From Sphagnum magellanicum (Eukaryota > Streptophyta > Sphagnopsida > Sphagnales > Sphagnaceae), in contig CM038922.1 in NCBI GenBank assembly GCA_021904315.1, forward strand, positions 3,695,347-3,759,346: a stretch of DNA of 64,000 nt, given 5' to 3'. The translations under genes were made by a program, and so were the position numbers. Every line of letters begins with the position of its first letter. Positions within the stretch are counted from its first letter, which is position 1. The notes beneath the pieces are model-generated. The model saw only the letters and a list, made by a program, of their open reading frames with translations. It had not been told where the DNA came from and ran no database searches. Positions 22,381 to 36,900 of this stretch are shown piece by piece.

Positions 22381-25300
22381 GCCCCCTTTTGTAGAAGAGT
22401 AGGAAGTTCCTTTGTGAAACTCTTGCTAAAGGAGTTGTTGAGAGGCTATGCCACCTAAAGAAACATTAAACACCCTGGAAACTAGTGCCTCCATATTTTA
22501 ATACCCAAAAAGTTTCACCTTAAGCTTCCAAGTGATACCCTTTGAGGTTTTCAAAAAGTTGATTCTCACTTGGGCGAAATCTAGTGGGCAAGTTTTTAAA
22601 AAGGTTGTCACCTTATGTGAAAACCTCTAGTTTTCATTTTTAGAACCAAACTAAAAACCTTAGAGGTTTTCACCAAAAAAATGAAAATTGGCCAACACTA
22701 GTTTGAACCTACCATAAAGGGCAAAACCATTATGCTTGTTTTGCCCTTTTTGGAACCACATATAGTATTGTTCATAACTCATTCTAGCCAAACTTCCATT
22801 GGGAGAAGGTAGAAGATGAGAAATGGAAGATGAAGAAATGAGAATAAATCAATGGGTCTCACAAATTAGGTGTCTAATATATAATTTTCATTGAAGAAAT
22901 AACTAGAGTTTCACACCAAGCAATCAAAATGGATCATTGAAAAGTGAGTTTTGACATCCCAATTTTCGAATAATTGGGTTTTAAAAAACTTTTAAGGAAA
23001 TACATCACCCCTTTTGACTTCAACATGTCCTTTGATCAAGATATGTTCTAAAATGAGTCACAATAAATGTCTAATAAATAAAAGATGATGTCACAAAGAA
23101 TGATAAAAGAGGACATCCCTCCACAAAAATTTGGAAAAAACTACTTAACTTGCACAACAATAGAATCATTTCATTAGTGTTTATTGTCACTCATGATCGT
23201 TAACATGATTGCTTGGCATACAACCAACCTAAAAGTAATAATTACAAGAAAAGCACCCTAAACCATCAAAATAAGCACATTTAGTAAGTTGAACATTTCA
23301 TTTTTGCTAGAGGGGAGATTCACAATTAGGGTACCAAAAAAAGGAAAAAGGATTCCCGGACTTTTATAGGGCTACTTTTGCAAACAACACTTACTTGAAA
23401 CAAATTTTAAGTGAGAAAAATTGATTAGTCCAATTTTAGATAATTCATGTGACACTAGTGAATTTTCACATTCATACATAACCGTGTATAAATATTTTGG
23501 TTTGTAGCCAAAAATGCAAAAAGTCCTAGAGAAAATCTAAAAATGAGTTTAAATGGGCAACCAAACATGTTTTTTGGCAAGATTATTTCTTGCACATGTG
23601 ACCTACACCTAAAGCTAGACATTTTGAGCCCATTGAACCTTTTTTTTTTGGTCAAATGATTAAAAAAATGAGTCTTTTGCCTTGCAACCCTTTCCTTCAA
23701 AATTTCAAAATTTGAACATTTTTGTATGATTTGGTTTTTCATCAAGTTCATCCAATGAACATGTACTTTCATAGAAGGGGGCATGGTTTTGTTGTACAAA
23801 TTTTTTGAAATCAATTATATGACTTTATGCATTCCTTTTGATTCCTTTTAAAAAAATGCAATTTAAACATTTGATATAGTTAGTTTACATGACTCAAAAT
23901 GACATAATGTCATGACATGATATAATAATTTATTATTTTTATTAATTTAACAAGACAACGTTTTATCTATTGGCATACAACAATCGATTACAACTATAAC
24001 AATGTAAGATTAAAAAAAATCCAAAGTTGTCCTTTGCAATCCTTAAAAACTTAAACACTCCTTTTTGGTACCCCAATCGTGAATGGACCCAAACTCATTT
24101 TCTCCTAAAGGATTTAAAACTGAAACAAGTTGCAAATGATTTTTAATTTTCTTATCAATTTGTTAAGAATTTGTAAGAAATTATGATATAGGGGTGAATG
24201 CATATTATAGTGTTCACAAAAGAACTATTATAGTTTGACAAATTTCAATACTTATCCAAGTTTCATGCATCATGGTGAAAATTTGAAAAATAATTTTCAC
24301 TAAAATTTTGTAATACATGACGGCTTATGTCCCAATCTAGCACTATGTTGTGAAATAAATGCACATATGAATGATATAATAGTTCAATACAATATTATTT
24401 TGATTTGCAAAGAGCCCTGTCACATTTCTACAATTCCAACAAAAGGATAAAGAAGTACTACATTGAATGATAATTTTTCCATGAAATTTTACACATACAT
24501 AAAAGAAACCATAAAGAACAATCTTTTCCATCAAAGTTTTCAATTATTTTTAAGGTTGTGAAATTTAGATCATATGATTTCAAAAATGTTCATTAGTACA
24601 TTATGGTATGATAATATTGATGATTATGATTTTTTTAGGTTGAAAAATATTTTACCATTGAAGATTTACTTGGGCTTAGTGTTTATTTTAATCATTTGAC
24701 AAAAGTAAGATGAAGTTTTGAATTTTTTAAAAAATGGAAAATTGTTGTCAAATTAGGGTTTTTCAAAAACCTTTATTACATTACTAGTGTACATTTACAC
24801 AAATGTACAATTATGTCTGAATTTCATATTCATGATTCTTGTAACTTCTTATTTTGAAGCCCAAATTATTTATATGTGATCTTTAAAATAATTCAAAGTG
24901 AGTGAAATCTTACATATTGTTACTTTTGATATTATACATGTAGTTTCAGATTTCCTTCAAATTGTATACAATATAGTGTGTAGTCACCCATAGTTACCTT
25001 TTACTATAAGTGGGCTCCCTTGTGAATGGTAGATGTAACATCTTTAAAAGATGGCTTTCATATTAGTCATAGAGTACCTTAAAACCAAGGCCACATGTGC
25101 CCAAAATAGGCCATGGAATGGGTTGGATATGAAAGTATTTGAAACATATTAGTCAATAATCTTAAAACCACTTTAAAAAAAACCTTGAACTTTTTTTTTG
25201 CGGCAAATAATCATCAAAAGGTGACATAATTTTTTGAAAATAATTTTTTTAATCATAAATTACTTTTTTTTAAATCACTTAAAAGGAACATAAAATTATT

Positions 25301-28300
25301 TTTTTGGGGAGGGTGTAGCCACATTTATGCCTAATAGCTACAATTTTTAAAAAATTCTGAAATAATGTGGCCAATTAAGTTGAAATTTTCTTGGGGATGT
25401 TTGTTATCAAGAAATTGAAAAAAAAAAAAAAAAAAAAAAAAACCTTAAATTAACATATGCTACAATCATGCATTCATAAGCATATTTGACATTTAATATA
25501 CTCATGCATTCATAAACAAACTTGCACTTCATGTTACCTCACATTATCAATGATGATCAATTGAAATAAGGTCAAAATATAAATATATTAAAATTTTATT
25601 TAAAAGATAATTAGTTACTAGGCATTGATAATCCATGATCATATAGATTGTCCATGAAATCATTTCCACTTCCATTGCTTCTAGAATATGTGATTTAATT
25701 TTCATTAATTACTAAAACATTAACATTTCTAACACCCGTGATGTTTTTTGGGGTGCCCCTTGTTACTTCAAGAACAAAATTTTTAGGCCTTTCCAACACC
25801 CCCAACATCCTTCATTCCATGTTTTCGAATGACGCCTAGTTTGAAATATATATTAAATATAAAATAATTGTGACTTTAGTGCCTACAACATCCTTTATGT
25901 ATTTCTTGGTGTCCTTTGATAGATCATATCCAACACCCTCAACATCTTGGTGCCCCTTATTGCTACAAAAGAAAAAAACATGTCCAACCTAACACCCTTG
26001 GTGTTTCTAGCATGCATTTTTGACACCCTTACACTATTGTTTGTTGCCATTCTGTCATTCCTTGTCAACATACTTGAATTATTTTTTGTTGTTCTCCATT
26101 TTTGTCATCCTTGATGTTGTCCATATGTGTTTTCAGCTTAGGTTATTTCTGAATCAAAACACCACACCAATTTAAATTTTGACTTAAGCATGTTTGAATT
26201 TGGGAATATTTGTTAAATCAACATCCCACCTTGAGATGTCATTTTAGGACCTTGGTTTAACAATAATCATAGTGATTTAAAAGGTTCAAAAACTTTGAAA
26301 ATATAGATAAGTCAAATGTCCATTAACGTTAAAAAAAACCAAAGTTGAAGGGGGTTATCCATTCTATTGATTGAAAACAATAAAATAATTAGAAAGATAT
26401 TTACCCATTCCAAGGAGAGGGTGGCCAAAAGGGGCAAAACAAAATGTCCACCCCCAAGACTCAAGTCATGTGTGAAGGTGATATTAAAAGATTGTTCGAT
26501 GGCATTCCACACTAAATATTAATGAATTTGATGTTTAGATTAAGTTTATTAAGTTTAATTAATTTCGTGAACATAATTTTTTTAAAAATAATGTAGACTT
26601 GTCAACTATGATAAAATGTTCAAATGACCATTTCATTTTCAATAAATTTGAATATGTTTCTCAATTTGATTTTAGAACTTCCATTAAAATATTACAAAAA
26701 AGTTTATGTTGAAATTTAATGGTTTTTTGTTTTTATTTAATTAATAAAATAATTTAAATTTAAATTTATTATAATATTAAAAATAACTTAAAATGTTATT
26801 AAATTGAAAAATAAAAATAATAGCTATTTAATGTCAATAAAATTCATCTTTAAAAATGTAAATAATAAATAGTGTAATATTATTTAATAAGCTTTTAAGC
26901 TTAAAAGTATATTTGCTGAACGAAAAGGTGAAACACAAATGCATTTGAATGTGAATCATGCACTTTTAAGTAGCAACATGCAAAAAGGAATTTCAAAGTT
27001 TTCAAGCCATTGGTTTAATACATAATGATAATAGGTTGAAAAACATGTGATTTATGATTAACATGCAATTGATTTAACCAAAATATTAAATTGTTGAGTA
27101 ATGTAGAATTTGAAATCAAGAACCAAACTTTGAACATGTTTCAATTGTAATTATAAACAATTGTTGTGATCAACTCTTATGGTTTTGAAAGTCTAGTTTA
27201 TCTCAATTTACACCCAATTTGTAAGCATTGGTGTAATGCCCACAACGTAAATCATTTTTTTCCCCTTTAACCTTCTTATAATGTTTCTATGACAACAACA
27301 AATTCATCCTCCCATGCATTTAATTCAATTAATGATAGACATTGAGAGAAAGTTGTAACCCTTACAACAGATTCATGAGATGTAGAAAGCACACATGATT
27401 TAATAGATTCATAATATTTTCAAGATTGCTTAAATACTTTTGATGAATGTAGTACAAAAGAAACTTCAATACAAGTTTGTAATATAATTAATGAATTTTG
27501 AAATTTTCATGTCAAGAATTTTTTTTGAATATTCCAAAAGACTATATGTTTTCCTTTTAAAAATTCTAATTCTTAAGAAAATTATTTTTAATGAATACTT
27601 TTTAAATAATATAATCGATGTAAAATTTTTCAAGGTAATATAGTAATATATTAAATTTAAATATAAAAATAACATCCATTTACAATATATTATGCAATAA
27701 ACAAGACAAATTGTTTTCTTTTACTAGGTTATATTTGCATAAGAAACAAATATCACCAAATGAGTTTTAAAAAGACATACAAACCATTTGATTTCATCAA
27801 ATTATGCTTGTTTTATGGCAACATTTTCATCTTTTATCATGTTTTGTAATATCAATAACAATTTAAAAAGTTTCCATGAGTTGCAAAGATATTTTAAATT
27901 CATATAATATGAAATCATTAATTCTTATATTATAAGTTTATTAGGATTTATCATCAAGCAATGACATTTGTAATGAGGGCAATGTTGATCATCTACCCAT
28001 GTAATTGATGATTTTCCAAATGAATATTTTATTAGTGAATTCTAAGAACTAATGAAAATATCACAAACTTAATCAATCATGAATACATAGAATGATCATT
28101 TTTATTCAATAGACAATTCATGCAAAGGCCTTGTTATATATTTATGATAAGAAAATGTGGATTGTCAATCATGTTATTATCCCAATAGATTGTTATTAAC
28201 CATTGATTTTCTCATAAGACAAATAGAAAGTTATTTTATTTACTTATTCATATTATGTACACAATCTTGTAACAATGATCAAAATAGCATTTTTTCATGT

Positions 28301-30927
28301 ATAATGTTTTGTAAACATCAATAAATCCTTCTTCAATTTTGCTAATAAACAAAATGTCAAATGTGGATTTTAAAAATAATTTAAATCATAAATATACCAC
28401 TTCAACCATTATTTGATCACTTTTCTTTTGTGTTATTGTATTTTCAAATTGTTTTATCTTTTCCTTCATCTTGTTTAAGTAATTTGACAAATATGTAAGT
28501 TTTTCCCCTCTTTTTTGAAAGAAATACCTATGTCGCTTAAAACACATTTATAAAGGTATAAATGGGTTGATATCATGTGGCTTGTGCTATATAGTAACAA
28601 TGTGATCAATGAACTTAATCAAATTATCAAAACACATATCAAAATAATTTTTAACCAAAAAAAAAAAAAAAACATTAAGGACAATGGTACATTTTTCCTT
28701 TTTTGGTTCACAAATTCTTTTAATAATTTGTTTTCATATAATGCACATATAATGAGATGAACATCACTTGTTGTGTAACACCCTAAGTGAATGCAAACCA
28801 CAATGAAACATAAAAAAATATGTGCATGCCCAAACATTGGAAACTCTTGATAAAAAATACTCCATCAAAAATGACAATTTACATGTTGAAAACACAATTC
28901 TACACAATTCCAATATCTTCAATTTTGTCATCAACCATCATTCTTGTTTTGGTGTTTGAATCATATTTTCATTGGATCATCACCAAACTCATGAATGATT
29001 ATCAATCATTTATATAATTTATGATTTATAAAAGTATAAATAAAATAAAATAAAGAGGAGATTGAATATCATGCACAATATCAAAATGACTTCATAGTAA
29101 TTTTCCACAAATGCGAAAGACCTTTTTCCATTCTCACAATTTGCATTGACATTTTCTCTTTTGTTAACAATTTTTTGAACATTGTTGACATATCCACATG
29201 AAGCTTCAATACACAATACATGTTCATACGTCAATGACATGACATGTTGAAATTACTTTGATATAAATGAATTTTGGCCAAAAGATAATAATGATATGAT
29301 GTAATGTGTAGCATGCGAAAAAATTCCTTATTTGCACAAAGATTTAAAACATTAGAGAAGAAAGCATAAGACAAATATCCTTGTGGAGCAAGACAAAGTT
29401 GTAAATGTTCTTGAAGTGAGAGACACTAATTTATTCCTGTGTGAAATTGAGGCATGAACAACTTGTAATGCAACTTGCATTGAATTTAGATTTCACTCAA
29501 TTGAATTGAATGCAAATTCTTATGTTGAACTCAAATACATTGAACAGAATTTGAATCAAATTTTAATTTAACTTTGTTTAATTTCAATTCAATTGCATTT
29601 AATTGAACAAGTAGATCATGATTCAATTGAAAAAAATTGAGATATACATTGTTGAAGAAGATACACAAAACCTTCTTTTGCATATGGCATCGGACAAGAA
29701 AAGCTTTAAAAAGACACAAATCCAAAATCCACCTCTCCATGCCTCTTCAATTGAGAAGGGGCTAAACAAATTTCACTTTGGAATTGTTCAATCTATGATG
29801 ATGACAACAACTTTTGAAACCTTGAGTTGTCCTATCTACACCAGCTCCAATGAATATTGTCACTGGAAGTTGAACTGATGAATCATTGTCACTAGAATTT
29901 GAGCAACAATGAAGATTGTGGTAAGGTACAATTCAAGGTCCATGAAAGTTTTGGATGCACCTCCCTTTGTCACAAATCACACTTACTGGGAGTCCAATGA
30001 CCAGCCTCTGACCCCCACTATTAAAAAAGCCATTTCACCACAATAAACACATTGATTCACTATAAGAGATGAGAAAAAAGATGGAATGAAGAAGAAGAAA
30101 ATCTATTTCACTGCAAGAGATGCATCAATGAACAAGCTTTTCCCCTTTTGGCAAGTTCTAAACAGCAACAATTAAAGTAGTTCCACGATGAAGCCAGAAA
30201 ATGAACTAAAGTTCATAATGACACCCCACACATTCAACATTCCTCAAAAATGTGAGACCCAAATGAAAACTACATTGCTTGCTAGTTTTACCCTCCTGTG
30301 GGTGTTTCCAGTAAAGGGAGAGGCAAGGCAACAAAGGCAACTGAAAAGTAGGATATAGTACAAAAAGTGAAAGAAATACCAAATTTCAGTACATTACATA
30401 ATCATAGTTCCAAGTTTGAAGTTATGAGATTTTTTGTTTTTTTCAATGTTCATAGTTTAAAAACTCTAGCTTCAATGCTACTGCAAAACAAAGAACATGC
30501 CAAAACCATTGATTCAATCAGAAGATCAGAAATGACACCAACTCCCCAACCTCAACTGCCTGTGGATAGATAGGCAGTCAGACAAATTGGTGAACCCTGT
30601 GCAAAGACAGGAGGTGCACAGCTAGAGCTCAAGAGACAACATTATTGGTTTAGAGAGAAAATAAGAATCTTTACAGGAGAAATAGATGTCGGCAGATTTC
30701 AAAATCGTTACACAGTGATAAGCATTTTGGAGGGGGGGGGGAGAGGGATTTAAAATCTTTACAGACTGCTACAACAATTGCAGGGCTTCAATTACTGAGG
30801 GGGACCAGTATTAATTCTTGTGTTCTCTCATTCTATCACAAAAGAGACCCCATTGTCAAAAATTGGTGGGCCTAATAAAAAAACTTACCTCAAATATAAA
30901 AGCTTTAGCCTAGCTCTGGACAGCTTG
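22381..30927. other. AT-rich intergenic region with dispersed repeat fragments
   Basis: No gene is recognised. Visible structures are an inverted pair at 23317-23340 and 24062-24084 (ATTCAC.ATTGGGGTACC then AAAAA), and a fragment at 23935-24082 repeated in inverse at 60215-60360. There is also a 24-nt A run ending near 25442. Composition becomes very A/T-rich from 26500 to 29000. The open frames here, such as 23814-23455 on the minus strand, match no family I know. From about 30000 the composition becomes more mixed, as expected for the 3' flank of the TPS gene. No clear polyadenylation hexamer was found downstream of its stop. Confidence 0.4.
23935..24082 (-). repeat. Dispersed repeat, inverse copy of 60215-60360
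   Basis: The reverse complement reads ATTGGGGTACCAAAAAGGA, then AAAGGACAACTTTG, TTGTAAT..ATTGTTGTATGCC and AATAGATAAAA. The same order is found at 60215-60360. It is a diverged interspersed family of unknown class. Confidence 0.7.
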
Positions 30928-33900
30928 TCACCAGGCAGGATTGGATGTCTCAAGACTGAGGTAGGCGGATTTATCCCCATTTGCAACTGGCTTAACATAA
31001 GTGTTAGCAAGCGAATTCAAGAATACTACCACCTCATCTGAGGTAGGTAGTGAGTAGCGAGCTGCTGAGCGTTTCAGCCCGACAGCACAAGAGAAGTAGG
31101 TGTCAACTGAGATGTTCATTATTGAGCCAAGTTCCAGTTCCATTGTGTCGCGCTCTGTGTACTTGCAGTCCTTCAAACTATTTGTTCGCACATGACTCCC
31201 ACCCCTGTCAGGTGATGTAAGAGGAAATGACTTGGTCCGAACAACCCCAACCTTATTGCTTTTGGCCAGAAGCCGGTCGCAAGATTTGGCTGCTAACCGT
31301 CGGTCGAGGGCTCTGTCTGTCTTTCCATTGCAGGCATGGTGAGGATCCCTCTCAAATGGCAGCTCTGGGTCAAAGTAGGTGAAGACATCTTCATCCTGTT
31401 AATATCCAGTTCATACAATCCATCAAATCTTCAATCTTACTGTTCAAAGAATTGCTTGGATGACAATGATGAGAGATTTTGTGTAGCAAGCAGGAATATA
31501 AAGAACCTGAAACAAAAGAGTACTGAGATTGAGATGGTAAGCAGACCTTGCTCAGGAAGTGACCAATGCACATGACAAAGTCAATGTGGAAACCTGCATG
31601 CTTGCTTTGGATAATTTCATACAAGATCCGGTCAATAGCGGAACCCTGGATGGATGCACACACAGACCCATCTTAAGAATTTTGAATATGCCACTGTGCC
31701 CCTCCATGTTGATTACACAATCAAATCCCATATCCTGCTTTAAAAGTTTCCCATAAGGTTGGACCCAAATCACAGATTGCCCACTTTGTAATGAAAAAAA
31801 GGGTCCTGTTTATTCTGCTACTACTTACTGAATGTAAAAGGACCAATTATAGTGGAACTATGCTCTCACTTCAACAAAAACCAGATAACGCAATTTCTAT
31901 TACTCACTTGAATATCAAAACACCAAGTCAGCTCCTTGTCAAGTTAGCCAAGGCCATGAGAAGATCAGAATGTCCTTCAATCATGTTCTCTGTGATTTCC
32001 ATACCCCATGTCCTACATTATTCTTTTAAGTTTATATATTTAAATAGAGGATTACCTTTGAAACACCGACAGGACGGACCTCCACTGACTTGCTGCCTTG
32101 CACAACATCCACAGCTGCATTTGAGATGGGCCCTGTCCATAGATGCTGTAGCATATCCCGAGCTTGCACCCTCCCAAATTCCACATCTGTGATATTTGTC
32201 CCAACTATCAGTACATTCAGCAAAGTACTAGTTAGTGACCAGCATCAAAAACCCATCACTCCTAACTAAATGAAGTTTGACAAGAATGTACATGGCTAAA
32301 GCTGTCCAACTTAAAAACTGTAAGTTGTGACTCAGTGGCAAGGGCCATTGATTCTGAATCTCAGACTCCCAGTTTACTGACAACTGCCCTTCTTCCTGTA
32401 AATTTTTTTTGCAACCCAATAGCAGTTGTGCAAGATCTTTACCTGCATACTTGTAGTTCCAAACAAGTGACGTCTCCCGAGATTCGACGTAAGATCGTGG
32501 AGTACGCTCACAAAAATAATCAAACACAAGCTGGGACATTTCAAACAGAGAATTTGTGGATCAGGACACTTTGTAGCCAGTAGGTGCAATTTCACAATTG
32601 AGACCAATGTTGACAACCCTAACCATAGAAACTTCCAAGTTCACTCAAAAGTGGTAGAAACTGCAAATATCATGAACCCTACAAAGACTTGTGTGAGATG
32701 ATATGTGTTTATTATCAGACACAGAAGCCAAACTAGTAACTAGGCATGCTCACTATTCCATATGTCTTGAGTTAGTTAGATGTACCACATGCACACCAAA
32801 AAGAAAGACTGAAATCTTGTTGGCAAAACAGCACACAAACACTGGATTGCTGTGGATCATATTTGACCCTGTTGTTCCTTACACAAAATGGTCATCCTTC
32901 AAAGCCATGATAAGGAAAAGAAAAGCCCACCTGGACACTTTCTACCCAGTCCATGTTCACATGTTCAGGCATGGTAGTCATCCAGTCTCCTTTTGTGTGG
33001 CGCAAGAACATGCCATTTTCTGCTGCAAGCCACAGATCAAATCCTGCAAAGGCCTGCATAACATAGCAAAGAACAAGCCCATAGAAATCAGAATAAGATA
33101 CACAGAGGGAATTATTCACAAGCAAGGACAAGCCAGTCTTCGAATGTGAGACCAAAACAATTCTTAAAATGTTCATGACCACCAACCTTCCAATTTATGA
33201 GACCTCAAATCCTATAGGAACAGATGAACTTTCATCATATTAAATTGGCAGTATATATCCCTCGGGATGTGTTTAACATGTACCTCATCCAGGAGTGTCC
33301 GTTCACTGCCGCTAAGAATAACGATGATGGTGTTAGTGTCAGAACACAAAGTAGTCAGAGCATCTCTCAAACCAGGATCCAACTGCAACTTCATCTCCTT
33401 GATCTGATCTGGACCTCTTCGCCTCGGAGGTTCCACTTGTGCAGTAATCGTTCCACTAAAGCCCTTCAATCACACAATGCCACGAACAGATGCTTGTGGA
33501 GGTGAGAGTTTTGTAAGCCAAAAGTACTGTTGGATATTTTTAAAAACCATGGATGACAGCTGGCCCAAGATTGACACAATCTGCTGAACAGTCTGAAAGA
33601 GATCTATCCTACATGTGCAAAAACCCTCAGACTGACCATCACCAATCACTCTGCAAAAGATCCACACCACATTGTAAGGGGGTGAGAACACCAAAAGTTT
33701 TAGTTTTGAACCAGGAAGGGCGAGCTGGTGGGTAACAAGGGAGAAGCAAAATCTACATTCCTCACCAAGATGAGTAGCCGATTCTTGGAATCTTGGAATT
33801 TAGTTAGAGCTTGCTGTGTGGGTAAGACAGGAGGAACTCGTAATGTCCGTAGCTCAGCCTCCACTATTGTATCATTGAGTTCACTGTCCTTCCATAGAAT

Positions 33901-36900
33901 ACCCATAAGACGACATTAGCTGCAATCAAGCATATCAGGTATTCGGATCCAACACATTGGGTCCTCAAGCAATCAGTCTCCATAGTTATGCTGTAGATTG
34001 AGCTGTTATGTGTCTTGTGACCAAAATTTAATGGAAGAACTACATTTGTTTGAAGAAACAATCAGCACCCACATTGGTGCTGTGCTCTTTTGAATGCCCC
34101 AGAAACTGCAGGATAAGGAAGCGATGACTCCAATGAACATGACTAATTGAAATTCAACATCAATGCCATCGGTTTGAAGAAGGGATTGAGCATTTCTCTA
34201 GGAATGCAATCTCCCACCTGACAAAGGTATCTGCCCAGGCCTGAGCTGTGTGATTGGTGACGTGACTGAAGTTGTGGTTATGCCGTTCCTTCCTCTCCAT
34301 TTCTGACATGTCCAGAGCATCCCGTATGGCAATGGACATCTCCTTGATATTCCAAGGGTTCACGAGCATTGCTCCTGCCCCTAAAGACTGGGCCGCCCCT
34401 GAAAACTGCAAAAATGACACATTTTTCCACTTTCAAGACAGAGAAGAGTTTGCTACATCCTGACAGACATGCCTTGATTGAAGTCAAGAAACAATGGAAC
34501 AAAATTGCTTCCTATCTTCTACTGTATTCTCGAGCCTTAAAAAAGGAATGGAAATGAAAATGTGAAAGCACAGGAACTAACCTCACTTAAAACAAGGACA
34601 CCTTTCTTTTCGTTCTGGCAAGCTACAAACTCATAGCTCACCAGATTCATTCCATCACGTAGTGATGTCACCAAAAGCACATCTATTTTTCCAACCACAT
34701 GCACACACACACACTCAGGAATGTATTGCCATGCCAGATACTGCAATCTGCTGAATGTGCCTCTGGACACTAGTATAACCCATACCAAAAGGTAGAGATG
34801 CTTGTAAAGGGGTGTGTGGAATGGGATGCATGGGTGTTGGAGTACACCCATGCACCTGTTTTTAACCCTTCCACACACCCATGCACCCCGCCCTTTACCA
34901 TGCACCCAGAAGAGCAAGCCCCCATTCAGCTGTTACAAGAGCAAGCAAAATGTCCCCAAGGTATTTCAAAAGGTTGTAAACATGCACTTTTGAAGTGCAA
35001 TGGACTGCATTCTCAGCAAAATAGGTCAGTTATTACCACCAGAAGATAGGGATACCTGTGATGGCATAAAGTGCACACAGTTGATGGAAGGCCAGGGATC
35101 GGTCCTGTAACCACCAATCATCAACCCCATCAAACCCATCAGATTAAATGGCACAAATGTCAACAGCAACCTACTATTTTGACCCTACCTTAACTGTGCA
35201 TCTTCAGATCTTGTCTCAAGCCTCAATGTCTACTACTTCGAGTGAGTGAGGCACCCAAGTTTTCACAATAAGGGAAAAAAGGGACTCATGAAGCAAAGAG
35301 AAAAAAACTTGCCAGATGATGAATGGGCATAAACGTCAGAGTGCCAAATCGGCCATTGATTCGACCCACAATCTCATGCACCTGGCTTGTCAACCTTTGA
35401 TCTGCATGCATCCATCCCCCCCCCCAAATTGGATCAAATCCATGAGAAAGGCAGCACTGTACCACCATCATGACATTTGGTTGAAGATCACCATGGAACC
35501 CATTCTTCAAGTCAGATTCTCACACACTGGTGAGGTTTGCATAGGTTAACAGTCAAGATGATGATACAGCTAAAAACGCATCAGTAGACTAGAAACCAAA
35601 GTTGAAAATTTCAGTGCCTACATTCATGAACATTTGTGCGAGTTGGCACTGCTATCTGCACAAGCAGCACTTTTTCTCGCCATTCAGGATTTTTCTCCAA
35701 GAAAAGCTCAAAGGCTAAAAGCTTCTGCGGAATGCCTTTGATCATATCCAGGCGATCAACTCCTAACATAACCTGTTGAGCAAGTACCCAACAGCAAGAT
35801 GGGTTAGGAAAAATATCAGTACTTGCAATATAGACTACAAATTAGGACATGCAATATATATGCATACAACCCTTGATTCTAACCAGACTGCACATACTAG
35901 GACAAAGCACTCAAGGACATGTGGAGCTCAGGTTTTTATGTCCACATGCTTTGCAATGTCAAGAGGACATAGTTTGCAATACCCTTCAAATTTATGAAGG
36001 ACTTACTTTTCTGGAGAACACATTACCTTGCACCCTTCAAAGCGAGAACGCAGCGATTTGATGTGGCATTTCACTTTATCAGTCTCGAGAGCCTGGATGA
36101 ACCTCTCTGGATCGATCCCAATGGGGAACTGCAGATCTCTCAGCCAAGCTTGCAATCAGAAAATCAGCTGGTGTTTTGCAAGCTGCTCACTACAAGGCTT
36201 TTGCAAATGTTCCTAGAATGAGACCAACTTGAAGACCAGGTTAAGGCACAAGAGGACATACAGCCGCAACCCGAGTAAGCTTGCCCTGGTCCTCTACACC
36301 TTCAGGGGTGCCTTCCAGTCCCAAAATTCTTGTGCATGCACTCACAAAATGCCTAGCATAATCATACGTGTGGAACCTGCAGCCAGCCAGCCAGCCAGCA
36401 CTCTTCTTTTGCTTACACTCCTGAAAACAGGGAGATTGAAAAAGAGTACAAAACTTTCCAATGCTGGCTGGGGCAAGACTTGGCATGAACCTACCCCCTA
36501 TGGATCATGGTATAACATGTTCTGAGACTGTGAGAGAAGGGCAAGTGAGAGAGAGAGAGAAGAAATGTCTGCCTACCCAATAAGATCTGCAGTTAGCACA
36601 GCCTTTAGCAGCTCTGAGCGCATAGGTAGAGTTCGGTAAATCTCGGATGAAGGAAATGGTGTGTGCAGGAACCAACCAACTTTCATTTGTGGATCCAACT
36701 CTTTCAAACACTTGGGCAGAAACATGAGGTGGTAGTCATGACACCACACCACATCTCCTTCCTGTATATATATAATAGATTACCAGCACACAACCAACGA
36801 TGGCACCAACTGAGCGACGAATGCTGTAGTAGTACTACTCCTTTAGTCAAAGCACAAAGTTTTGAATTGAAGAGGAGTACTTTTTTCTTTTCAAAACTAC

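Noticed and set aside
25418..25442. A-run of 24 as a possible retroposon poly(A) tail
   Set aside because: No recognisable retroposed coding sequence, SINE head or target duplication lies next to it.
36370..36400. CAGC tetranucleotide run beside a TPS acceptor as a splicing regulator
   Set aside because: A simple microsatellite in the intron tail; the acceptor itself is normal and nothing else supports a regulatory role.
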